Assembly: GCA_003260075.1 (NCBI GenBank)
Contig: QLIY01000904.1
Location: 1-64,000, forward strand
Length of the DNA stretch: 64,000 bases
Direction of reading: 5' to 3'
Source of the DNA: Phallusia mammillata
Lineage: Eukaryota; Chordata; Ascidiacea; Phlebobranchia; Ascidiidae
The position numbers and the translations under genes were made by a program. Below are positions 49,224 to 59,753 of this stretch, one piece after another (the first letter of the stretch is position 1; every line of letters begins with the position of its first letter). A model generated the notes under the pieces. It worked only from the letters and a program-made list of their open reading frames with translations, ran no database searches and was not told the origin of the DNA.

Positions 49224-50352
49224 GGCTGCGTTCACACAGAGGCGCCGTCACGTGGTTTGGTACCAGGTGTTCAGCGCGTTCGCACTGAGCTCCCCGTGTT
49301 CGCACTGAGCAAAAAACGTCGTTCACACTGGACGGTTTTCGCCACGAGGCATCGCGTTTTTTGCTGGTGTGGACAACAAGTTTTGACGTCTGAAGACAGG
49401 TTTCGCCATGAGAAAATGTGCGGTTTCAAACCTGATGTTGTTGAAAAACCTACTATCGCCAGTTATATTTGATTTTCGGCAATGCCAGATTGTGTTTAAA
49501 TGAACTATGCAGGTCATGTTTGAAAAAGTTACTATTTCAGTTTGTAGACTTTATTCACATGCATTTCCGTTTCCTAAAAAGGATCGATTTAAGTGGAAGG
49601 TTTTCAAGCGTAAATATATTTTGGATTCTTGCTAAACGAAAACAAAGACGTGTACAGCTCAATCAAGATTTCCTTTTTAACTCAATATGACTTACACACA
49701 TGTCAACCTAATTGGCATTTGTACATCTGCAAACAAACACACTATGTAACATCTAATGCACTTGTTGTCGAACAACATTGTACGTGCCAGACTCCAATAC
49801 TTGCGGCATGTCACACAAGATGGCACCTAACAATTGAAAGTGGTTTGCAATGAAGTTTGGCATAGGTATGTCTGAATATTGACTTGTTTTTCCCAATTTG
49901 TCCTTATATTTTAAATAGTCCCGGCGAAGTTGTTGCATCTTATTTGACAGGAAAGTGCATCCCTGCTGGGTAGACCCAATGGAATTTTTTGAAACACTTC
50001 CTTATGGCTCTTTGCCGTTGAAATCATGAGCTGAATCCCCTCCGCACTCCAAAATTCAATTACTTTTGTGCCTTCTTCTTTAGACCATAGTATTCCTGGT
50101 TCACTCATTTTAGGCACGCAAACATACACTACAGCAAAAATAGACAGCACTTAGCCTATTATAAACCAACGTACACCGCTGTACTCGGTTTCGCGCCTTG
50201 CATCGTTTCAGACACGGGTTTCACGACCACGTTTAGGCGCGAAACCACCTCTTTCGTACCAGGTTTCGGGAGGTGACGTTTCGTTCACACTACCAAAAAG
50301 TTTCATTGCTAGTAGCGAAAACCTACCGCGGTGCCCGAGTGTGAACGCAGCC
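49224..50352. mobile_element. PIF/Harbinger-like element with a Myb/SANT-like remnant
   Basis: It starts GGCTGCGTTCACAC and ends GTGTGAACGCAGCC, a perfect 14-bp inverted repeat typical of Harbinger elements. The flanking triplets (gtt and tta) do not match exactly. On the minus strand (about 49911-50113) a frame encodes ILWSKEEGTKVIEFW and continues as a trihelix/Myb-like domain, the usual accessory protein of this superfamily. No DDE nuclease frame is visible, so it is a decayed or partial copy. Confidence 0.7.
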
Positions 50353-51024
50353 TTAAGCCCGAACCCGACCCGACTTACTACTCTGGTTTGCACGCGAATA
50401 GTATTGAGATAACGTGTGACAGCTGTGACATACAGCTCAACTTCAAATAAATTGAAGAGTTCGAAACCCACACGAAAATAAAACTGCTCATTAGTTCCAA
50501 AAAATTCTTTGACTTGTATTAATTTCAGTTTCAAATAAGTCGAATGGAGGAAACAACTAACGGTACTGGCTGTGACCTCAACACCTAATAGCACATATGC
50601 ATCCACCTGTGATAAGTCTAAATTCCAAACGATGCGTGCAACACACATTTAATTCCATGCATTACGAAAGAAAATGGGTTATGCTAGCCTACGCCCAATG
50701 GACAAAATGACTTTCTGTGGACTTTCTTTGACTTTCTTTCTGTGTTAGTGAACTAACACCGGTGGCCAACCGGAAAACAGCTCGCGGCACGTTGGGCGGG
50801 TCATGGGCCAATGATGAGAAACGCTGCTATAGATGCTATGTTTGCACAACTACCAAGTAACAAGGGCATGCGCAAGGTTCTTAAGGAAATAAACAACAAC
50901 AACTGGGTTTAACATCGACTCAATTTAAATCCGTACACGACCCGAAAGGCCGACTTTACATCATCTTATTTTATCATAAAATAGTTGTTATATAACGCGT
51001 TTTAAAAAGAATGTTGCTGTACAT
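50353..51024. other. Spacer between mobile elements, nothing recognised
   Basis: About 670 bp with a minus-strand open frame at 50208-50648 that overlaps the Harbinger end and has no family motif. I see no gene. Confidence 0.5.
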
Positions 51025-51486
51025 TAGTGGTTCCCAACCTGGGGCTCGCAGGCCCCAAGGGTCTGTCAGATTTTAGGGGGTCCGTGAAGACAAACATTTT
51101 CATTACCATTAACCAACAGTAAAATATTTGTAAGTTTTCGAACCGATTTTACAATCCTGCATACGAGTGCAGACTGTTTATCAAACCTTTGCATTAGGAA
51201 AAATTACTTTTTTGTGATGTTATCTCAACACACATGAACAATTAGATTTCATAGTGCTTTGTTTTAAGGTTTGTACGCTAGAAAATTATCTCTTTTTTTC
51301 ATTGACTTCAGAACTTCATTGAGATTTGAGGACTGTGAAGGATGCTTTAAAATGCTGCCCATAAAAGTATTATAACGTATATATAATGGGAGATACGTGG
51401 AACATGGAAAGAATTACGTTGGTGGTCCACAGATACATAAAATTTATAAAAGGGATCCGTGACTACAAAAAGGTCGGGAACCACTG
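51025..51486. mobile_element. hAT-like MITE, 462 bp
   Basis: A perfect 8-bp duplication CTGTACAT lies at 51017-51024 and 51487-51494. Ends are TAGTGGTTCCCAACC and GGTCGGGAACCACTG. Confidence 0.9.
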
Positions 51487-51544
51487 CTGTACATAGATGA
51501 CTATATTGTGAAAATTAATCATTAGAACATAATGGTAAGTTCAC

Positions 51545-51872
51545 GGGGTCGCCTAAAATCCTGACTGCCTGACTGGGCTGACCGGCCTGACTTAGGCAGC
51601 AGTGTTTCACAAAATATATTTCCGATTTTCGACGATTGGGAAAGGCCTGACTGCAACACAGAAGTCCTGACTTGGGTGATTGAGAATTGGTTTACGGTTT
51701 TACGGTTATTGAGATTTGGTTTACGGTTGGGGTTAGGGTCAGGCTAGGGTTAGGTTGGGGTCAGGGTTAGAGTCAGTCCGAAAATATATTGTGAAAAACT
51801 GCCGCCAAAGTCATGCCAGTCAGGCAGTCAGGCAGTCAGCCCAGTCAGGCAGTCAGGCATTTAGTCAAACCC
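51545..51872. mobile_element. MITE with long imperfect inverted repeats and a 9-bp duplication
   Basis: The 9-bp sequence TAAGTTCAC lies at 51536-51544 and 51873-51881. The terminal arms of about 75 bp are inverted copies built from CTGACTGCCTGACTGG-type repeats. The loop holds GGTTAGGG-like repeats. A 9-bp duplication suggests a Mutator-type or related superfamily. Confidence 0.8.
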
Positions 51873-52524
51873 TAAGTTCACACCGCAAACACTCAGCAGA
51901 CGCTTTGTTACGTCTCAAAAATAATAGTTGCAGTAGTTAATTTGTGCTGGTACTTAGTTGCTCTGTTCTTTCCAAACAAGCCGTTGTTTTGGAGTCCTCA
52001 ACAATTAATTTTGGCCTAAATTTTTAAATTTCGTAAATTTTGTATTTTGTATTCGAAAGATTAGCATTGAATCAAGTTTACAAATGGCGCGGAATGCATT
52101 GTAAAAAATCATGACCAAAACACGATGAAAACGTAAAACAGGGCTCGGATAATTCAAGTTATGCTTTGTAACAAGCACATGGTGCTGCATTGTATGTTTG
52201 CATTGTTGGAATAGAAGATCCCGAGAGTTAGACTACTTCAAAAGTCGATATTGCGTCAAAAAGGTGCACCCCTGGGCTAAGCCTGTGCGTGTCATTTTTA
52301 TGGCTGAAGATCTGACATGAGATGCTATTTTTGCATGGTGATGATCAACTTTTTTCTTTTGCTCGAAATGCGCTTTTTCATGCTTGTTTCGTTCACCACT
52401 CATATAGCACCTCGTCGCTATTCCGGTTTGAAAAATTAGGCTTTATAGGTACCGTAAGCATATTTCCAAAATGTTTCCGAATTCAAACCACAGGGCATTT
52501 TAAGCCAGTCACAAAGGGGCTACA
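51873..52524. other. Spacer, nothing recognised
   Basis: AT-rich stretch of about 650 bp between two repeat elements. The open frames here are short and without motif. Confidence 0.5.
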
Positions 52525-52866
52525 CTAAAATACGCAATCTACGCAATCTACGCAATCTACGCAATCTACGCAATCTACGCAATCTACGCAATCTACGCAA
52601 TCTACCCCAAAAAAACTAGTTAATATGTTGACGGTTAGGGCAATTAGGGTCAAGCTAATTTTTGTTAAGGTGCGGTACCCTATGCGGTGTTTGGTACCAC
52701 TCTCAACAGATATGAGAATAATAAGCCCAAACTAGGCATCTAAAACAAAATTTTAGTATTATTTTCATTACAAACCCTCACCCAGACCCTACAAGCTCTA
52801 ACCGTCAACATATTTAAAAGTTGCATACGTTTTATAACTAGATTGCGTATAGATTGCGTATTTTAG
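52525..52866. mobile_element. Short element with a 9-bp tandem array at one end and its inverse at the other
   Basis: The left side begins CTAAAATACGCAATC and continues as eight perfect copies of TACGCAATC (52531-52602). The right side carries two inverted copies and ends GATTGCGTATTTTAG. Part of its interior (ATTACAAACCCTCACCC) resembles 40226-40290, so it belongs to a dispersed family. Confidence 0.75.
52531..52602. repeat. Microsatellite-like array (TACGCAATC) x 8
   Basis: Eight uninterrupted, identical 9-bp units. It forms the left subterminal part of the 52525-52866 element. Confidence 0.98.
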
Positions 52867-52968
52867 AGGAGTCCGTCACAAAGGCGGGTTTCCCCGGGTC
52901 ATGTGACTTTTTACCCAATCAGCGTAGTGGACTCATTGAACCAATCAGACGACAGTTTGCGTAGTAAC

Positions 52969-54131
52969 CAGGGCTGCCAATGAGAATTTCAACAAAACCC
53001 AAGACTCACAGCAAAATAACCCAAGAAATTACATGAAAACCCAAGATTGCAAAATGTGGTTAGAAATGCAATTAATTAGGAAATTTACTCGTTTCATTGA
53101 CAAATGTTTGACAATTTACAGTCCGGAAATGCAACTTTACAAACTGGTAGGCAATGGTCAATGCAAGCAAAGGGAATATTATGTTCAATAAAATATGCAG
53201 CAATCGACAGTTCACTCTTGGCTGTTTGATGATCATCATCTGTTTTCGTTTTTATAAAATTAGTAATGTCTACAGTATGTTTAGAAGCATTAAAACTTCT
53301 TTGATGGTTAGAAGTTTTTATGTTTAACGAGCATTGATTTATTTGCATTTTTAAGTGTAACGATTGCTTTCACTGTATACTTATCTAGAAAGAATAAAGG
53401 TCTAGAAAAGAAAGAAAATAAAAGAGATGATAAAATGGCCTAAACCAGGGGTCTCAAACACGCGGCCCGCGGGCCGCATGCGGCCCTCCAAAGTTTTTTG
53501 TGCGGCCCGCGAAGGAACTTTTAGAAGTTATGTGTTTTACTCGGGCGGAATGCCCTGCAAAACTAGAGTTTCCATGATATAATCATTCTCTGATAGCAGT
53601 ATTTGCAACGTTTGAATGGCATGATCGAAATAGTCCATCTTTAGAATCAGCAATTGCGATTGTTTCGTTATTTTTTTCATTGTTGTGTCACGGTATGCCA
53701 TTGTTTCCACACAAAGCAACAGGGTAGAGTTGGCTCTTTCACTTTGCTACACTGTATATTCGTTTGTTATTTATTACAATAATATTTGTTTAATAAAGGT
53801 GATGGGATTAATGATCATTTTAAAGGTGATGGGATGAACTGTTTAATCACGCAATATGTTTGTTGTCATGTTACACTGTAACAAATGTTTCGATAGTGCG
53901 GCCCTCGACTTACATAAAAGTTTGTTTTTGGCCCTCAAAGCAGTTTGAGTTTGAGACACCTGGCCTAAACAGTGCAGCTACCCGAAAAACTTTTCTCGTT
54001 AAAATAGTTATTATATTTATTTCATCAATAAGACTCAAAACCCAAGAATTGCTATAATTTTCAAAATAAAACCCAAGACGTCAAGTAAAAACCCAAGATC
54101 TTGGGGCAAAACCCAAGCTTTGGCAGCCCTG
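52969..54131. mobile_element. hAT-like element interrupted by a second hAT element
   Basis: A perfect 8-bp duplication GTAGTAAC lies at 52961-52968 and 54132-54139. Ends are CAGGGCTGCCAATGAG and CTTTGGCAGCCCTG. The interior is rich in AAACCCAAGA repeats on both sides of a nested element at 53446-53962. Confidence 0.9.
53446..53962. mobile_element. hAT-like MITE nested in 52969-54131
   Basis: A perfect 8-bp duplication GCCTAAAC lies at 53438-53445 and 53963-53970. Ends are CAGGGGTCTCAAACACG and GTTTGAGACACCTG, with GCGGCCC repeats near the left end. Confidence 0.92.
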
Positions 54132-54912
54132 GTAGTAACCAGTCTGCCTTGAGTTACTATATTTGAAAGTTAAGGTTGTGCGTGGTTTTAAAATTGTATT
54201 ATTAAAATAAAAGTATTTTAAAAGGCATTTTTAATAATAAATCGTAAGCTAATTTTGGAAATATGCGTACCGTAAACGCCACCAGATGCGCTATCGACCA
54301 ACAAAAAAGAAAAAAAGACACGCTGTTATTCAAATGAATTTTGCTGGGTGTAGCGTGTTTGGGGTCTGTTGTGGACTGTCGGTCAGGGAGGTGAAGAATG
54401 AAAACGATAAGCCTTGACAAAGTTGAGTGAAGTTTGTTTCGCTTGGTGAATAAAAACGTAGCATAGCAAAATAAGCAACTTGATCAATCACTACCCCCCC
54501 CCCAAAAACCCAAGATCTTGGGGCAAAACCCAAGCTTTGGCAGCCCTGGTAGTAACCAGTCTGCCTTGAGTTACTATATTTGAAAGTTAAGGTTGTGCGT
54601 GGTTTTAAAATTGTATTATTAAAATAAAAGTATTTTAAAAGGCATTTTTAATAATAAATCGTAAGCTAATTTTGGAAATATGCGTACCGTAAACGCCACC
54701 AGATGCGCTATCGACCAACAAAAAAGAAAAAATGACACGCTGTTATTCAAATGAATTTTGCTGGGTGTAGCGTGTTTGGGGTCTGTTGTGGACTGTCGGT
54801 CAGGGAGGTGAAGAATGAAAACGATAAGCCTTGACAAAGTTGAGTGAAGTTTGTTTCGCTTGGTGAATAAAAACGTAGCATAGCAAAATAAGCAACTTGA
54901 TCAATTACAGCA
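54085..54912. repeat. 410-bp direct repeat split by C10 (54494-54503)
   Basis: The sequence at 54085-54493 recurs at 54504-54912 with one or two substitutions. It includes the right end and target duplication of the hAT-like element, so that end appears twice. Confidence 0.97.
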
Positions 54913-55361
54913 GGAAACAGCTGCACAACATTGTCATCTTCTACAAAGCGCAATATAGTGACAGCCACATTTGCTGGGCTAAGTTTTTACACAACTTTTT
55001 CTTTGTCCCTGTAAAAGATTAAATTGTTTTGTTAAAAAGGGACTGTTTGCATTCATAAGCACAGTTTAAAAGACATGTTTAGTACGTTTACAGTCAGACA
55101 CAATACATAAAAAGAATAATTTATTTGACCACTTGTTATTTAGGATGTTGTCTTTGGTCAAGTTCTGTTTTAGTCAGTTTTTGGGTGAATTTTACGGCTT
55201 TTACCTTTATTTTTTGGAAGATGTAGTACAGAAATAGCATCTCAATGTAAACACTTTTGCAATAAAGTTAGTTCAGAAACTATTTTAGTTAAATATAATA
55301 TCTAAACAAAGTTTCATGTATTTTCAGCAGTAAACAAACTGATTTTTAATGACATATTGTG
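54913..55361. promoter_or_regulatory. 5' flank of the first fucosyltransferase gene
   Basis: AT-rich 450 bp upstream of the first coding exon, with no gene; likely to include the promoter and 5' UTR. A possible 3' splice site lies shortly upstream of the ATG (TTTTCAG near 55325). Confidence 0.4.
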
Positions 55362-57452
55362 ATGCAAAAAAGTATGGGAGTATCTAATCAAAATTACCAC
55401 TATATTCTAACTTCCCTATTTGTTATATGTGTTTGTATGGTTATATATGCAAGTTATATAACTGGCCAGTATGGAGAGTATTTCTCAATTAATCCCGTCC
55501 ATAAACATATGCACTGGACAACCCCAACAGATTCAAATGAAACATCTATCAAAAGGGTAACATCACAAAATGAAACTGCAGAAAATACACAGATTTTACC
55601 TTATAAGGTGTGTATAAGTTTATTCATTAAAATATTGGTCGAAGTGGATAACAGTTAAGGTTTGATCTTGATTTATAGTCAAGTTATTTGTTTGTTTACC
55701 AAGTTGTTTCTAATCCTCTGCAGGGTAAGTCAAAACTTAAGAAGTCAATCAATTTAAAGAGACAAGTTTATGTCATTAACAAACAACTAGACTGCACATT
55801 GACTGTTTTCTATAAGCAGTGTTTGTACAAAAAAATGTTTGTATACATTAATCAGCTAATTTATTTTTGTAGTACATTCTTTTATGGAACAAAGTGTCCT
55901 GGTTTTCTCGAAAATCTGCAGGGGCTGCAGATATATGTGGAAATTGCCCCATCATAAGAGACAGAAATCAGGTTTACCGCTTGCAGTTGGTAACTTCTGT
56001 TAAAGTTCTATGATATAAAAGTTCCATGACATACCTTGACCAGTTTGCAGTAATTATCAAGGGTTTCAATTACTACAGATCAATGGTCAACATACAGGTG
56101 CTGTGCTAGTTGAATGGGAGTCTAATCCTCAAAATCCGCCAAATAGCAAACAAAGGTTAAATGTTCAAACCTGTGTTTTTATCTTTTGTATTTCTACCTT
56201 TTAGCCAGTAACTTATAAGTTACTACTGCTTATAAGCAAAACCATGATTTTGAATGTTGACACTGGCTGCCTTTCAGGAGGTTTGACCAACTTTATGTCT
56301 GGTGGGGAATGGAAGGACCTTCTATAACAAAAAAGGGCAATCCTGAACGATTTAAGCTTTATACTGATAACTTTTTTAATGCCACACTCACTTTCAGGTA
56401 TGTTGCAAGTTGGCAAAATTTGCTACACCACATAATTGCATGAATAAACTAAAAAGTATGACACTCCATGTCCCTTTCTGCTGATACCAGTTAAATTCAT
56501 AACCAGTTGTCCTGAGACTAACACAAGAAACCCAGTTCATAATTTAAAAATGCAAACAATGTGTATGCAACATATTTGCCCAGAGTTGCTTGCATGATGC
56601 CTCTTTAAATTTACAAGGTTCACAAACTGCCTCTTTAAATTTACAAGGTTCACAAACTCTATTTTTATATGCAGGCGTGACTCCACATTTTACAACCCAG
56701 TCTGGACGTGGTCTGGCAACATCAGTATTGCTAATCTGGTAAGAAATGGCTTTGGGGGTCTTGAAAAAGATCTTGGCAAATTATTGCAACGGAAAACCAA
56801 AGTAGCAGCGTGGATGGTCAGCAATTGCGCTTTGGGGTCAAATGCGAAACGAAGAATTGCGTTTTCACAAGATCTCATCGACAACGGGTTAAAACTTGAT
56901 CGTTTTGGCAAGTGTTTTCCAAAATCTGGCTCTACTCCACGCCGCTACGAACCCGAGTTTTTTCGTTTCATTGAGCAGTATAAGTTTTACATGTCTTTTG
57001 AGAACGCCATACACTGTACAGACTACATAACTGAGAAGTTTCAAATCAATGCTTTGGCCGCCGGAGTTGTCCCTGTTGTGATGGGAGCCAGAAAAGCAGA
57101 CTACCAAGCAATTGCGCCCCCACATTCATTTATACATGTTGACGATTTTGCTTCAGCGAAAGATCTAGTAGAATATCTGGAGTACTTGGATAGCAACCAT
57201 ACCGCATACGCTGAGTATTTGGCCTGGAGAACGATGGATCCATACGATCTCTACCCGTACGGTAGGCATATCGGATTTTGTGACCTGTGCAGGACGATGT
57301 TTGGCGTATCGCCTGACGATCATAGACCTTTTAGTGAAATTTATAGACTTCGCAATTCAAGCTATCCCGCGAACAGGCCTATAAGACAATACCATGTGAA
57401 ATCTATTTATGATTGGTGGTTCGTTTCGCAAACTACCGAATGTTTGGGATAG
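55362..57452 (+). CDS. Alpha-1,3-fucosyltransferase, GT10 family, gene A
   Basis: GT10 enzymes transfer fucose from GDP-fucose to N-acetylglucosamine or glucose on glycans in the Golgi. Six exons join in frame: 55362-55607, 55724-55765, 55873-55971, 56079-56155, 56278-56397 and 56675-57452, about 453 residues. The N terminus is a type II membrane anchor (ILTSLFVICVCMVIYASYI). The stem contains NET and NES sequons. The catalytic part has ILLWN, CGNCPIIRDR, YVWWGMEGPS and WMVSNC. It also has the GDP-fucose motif region SFENAIHCTDYITEKF followed by NALAAGVVPVVMG. It ends DWWFVSQTTECLG. ATG at 55362 is the first in-frame Met. The gene is convergent with gene B and shares its 99-bp and 77-bp exons. 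Confidence 0.93.
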
Positions 57453-59753
57453 CAAGTACTGTGTGTGTGTGTATGTACGTTTGAGACTTTATCGGATATT
57501 TTCACATAAAATTTAACTCACATGTACAAACGGCCCCCCCCCCTGTGTGTATGTACGTTTGAGACTTTATCGGATATTTTCACATAAAATTGTGTACAAA
57601 CGAGGTAAAATGGCTGTGAAACTGGCATGCATAAATTAATCCAGGAAGTTTCAAAAGTACAGTCAATAGAAGCTTTATGTATAGGATGTACTTGGTTGAA
57701 ACTCCATTTACGTCCAGACTGGTGGCTCAGTGTGAATGCCTTGCATGGAAGCAGCATAAATTAGCCTACTAGGTTGGGAAACTGCCTGTCATTGACTTAC
57801 CATCAAAAACTACTATAACAAATGTGGTAATTGCTTAAGCGTTCTTTGGCCTCTGTTATAAACCCGTTGCCTTGTGTTCAAGTTTGTAATTTCGAATCCT
57901 GTTCCACCCACAGTTTTAACGTTTGCGACCGAGAAATATAAGCGACATTGCTCTAAACCAGTGAAACCCGATGAGCTGAATTAAAGTTTCTAAGAGAGTA
58001 CGTCGTAAGTCCCCGTAAGTCATCCATTTACTTGCAAGTATAGCCCACAATATAAGAAAAAAATCACAGAAGACAACATGGCTCAACAGCACCGACCAGT
58101 GTTGTTAATGGGTTTTAAAATACCAACAATTATATTTTTGCGATGGCCGGCTGAAACGCAAAGTTCTTCAAGAAATTAATTTACATCTTTAATTGTAACA
58201 TGAAGCGGGTTCACTTCACGTGTTTGCGATTGGTCATTTTTCTAGCGGTGGCGACGTTGTATTTCCTTTTGTTTGGCGAGTCAGTTCTCCATATTGGCCT
58301 CGGTTAAGTGTTCACGAGTTTTGGTGCTGTTATGCTGCGCTGCTGTGTCGTGAAGTGATTGAATGCACTACAAAAATCAGTGTGTTGATTCAACACGCCG
58401 GTGTGTTTCAACCACACTAACGGTGTGTTCGAAGAACACGGCAGGTGTGTTGTTACCGCGATAATCGATGTGTATTCGCTAAACGACACGCCGCACAGGA
58501 CGGACAGCACATGCACCGTACTTTTTAACCGTTTTTAACCCTACTAAGTTTTTTTGTTAACTATAACATGTACTATTTGGCCAGTAGTGAAGTCACCATT
58601 GTAACAATTGGTTTTAGCGATAAGCCGTTGGTGCAGGGTCTTAGACCGTTTTACGAAGGTTTCGCGGTAAAAATCTCGTACCCAAACAACTTCCTCTGGA
58701 TTTTAAGGTTACCAAAATAATTCCGTAACATAATGACATAGTTAAAATTATTTTAGTGAAAATGAACATGGGTTTGTCCTGTTTTTATCCACATTCTAAA
58801 ACATATGAAACGATGGCTACATTCTGGATATTTTACCATGTTGGGTAATTACTAAAAAATTTGTTAGATATCTTTTACCTATTTTTTAAACAAACCTTCG
58901 GCAAACTATCAGACATGTCAGTGATTTAAACGCACGCATATTATGTATTTGGTGTTTTTTTTCTGTTTTCCTAATACACTAATACTTTCTGCATAACCCT
59001 GGTCTAAACCTATATGATAGGTGTGAAAAAATCTGCTCCCCCCCCCCGCGGTAAAAATCTCGTACCCAAACAACTTCCTCTGGATTTTAAGGTTAACTTT
59101 ACCGCTGACATGACAAATAACCTACTCTACTCTAGCGATAGTGTAGTCCTACTGCTTCATAATTTGGTTATGATAGCGCTTGATTGGTAAAAACGCTTTG
59201 CGTTAAAATTTCAAGACACATGGCAGTGATCGAAAAGTACACTAGTTTCATTCACCACACAGCGGAAAACACCAATCAGCATTAGTATAATTGGAAGCGC
59301 CTTAAATTTAAACATCTTAAAAATGTTCACATGGCGTATTTTCAAATAATATTTTAGTTTTAAGTAGGCCTAAGTAAAAAGCTAATACACCGTGCCGTCG
59401 GGTATTTTTTTTAATTTACGTCTTTTATGCTTTAAAAACCAATAACCATTTCCCAATAATTGTCACAGTTTGACATATTTTACATTATAATTCAAGTCAC
59501 AGTGCCAAAATATTCACGATACATTCAATAGTTTAATTTTTCTGCAAATTGCATAGCATGCAAATGAAACTGCATAAGCTTTCGGCACAAGGAGAGCAAC
59601 GGTTTTCATTATTTCAGAAAATGTTACCAATGGCACGGAAACCAAACCTTAATCGAAAGGTCAGCGTTATATGGCCTCTTTGATAACCTACAGCACACAC
59701 AAGCTTTTCACTTTTTGCTGATTGAGGAGAGAAACCCACTACATCAGTTCTGC
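57453..59753. other. Intergenic region between convergent fucosyltransferase genes
   Basis: Contains the C10 junctions at 57534-57543 and 59038-59047 with their repeated flanks, plus a stretch of GTGTGTT-like repeats near 58380-58480. No gene recognised; both ends are probably 3' UTRs. Confidence 0.6.
58660..59096. repeat. Direct repeat with C10 (59038-59047)
   Basis: GCGGTAAAAATCTCGTACCC and the following 28 bp occur at 58660 and again immediately after the C run, so the junction jumps back about 380 bp. Confidence 0.85.

Noticed and set aside
50208-50648. 146-codon minus-strand open frame
   Set aside because: It overlaps the right terminus of the Harbinger-like element and has no domain; probably chance.
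51721-51776. Interstitial telomere repeat
   Set aside because: GGTTAGGG-like motifs are few and irregular and lie in the loop of a MITE, so this is not a telomeric array.
52531-52602. CRISPR-like array
   Set aside because: The 9-bp units are contiguous with no spacers, in a eukaryotic genome. It is a simple tandem repeat.
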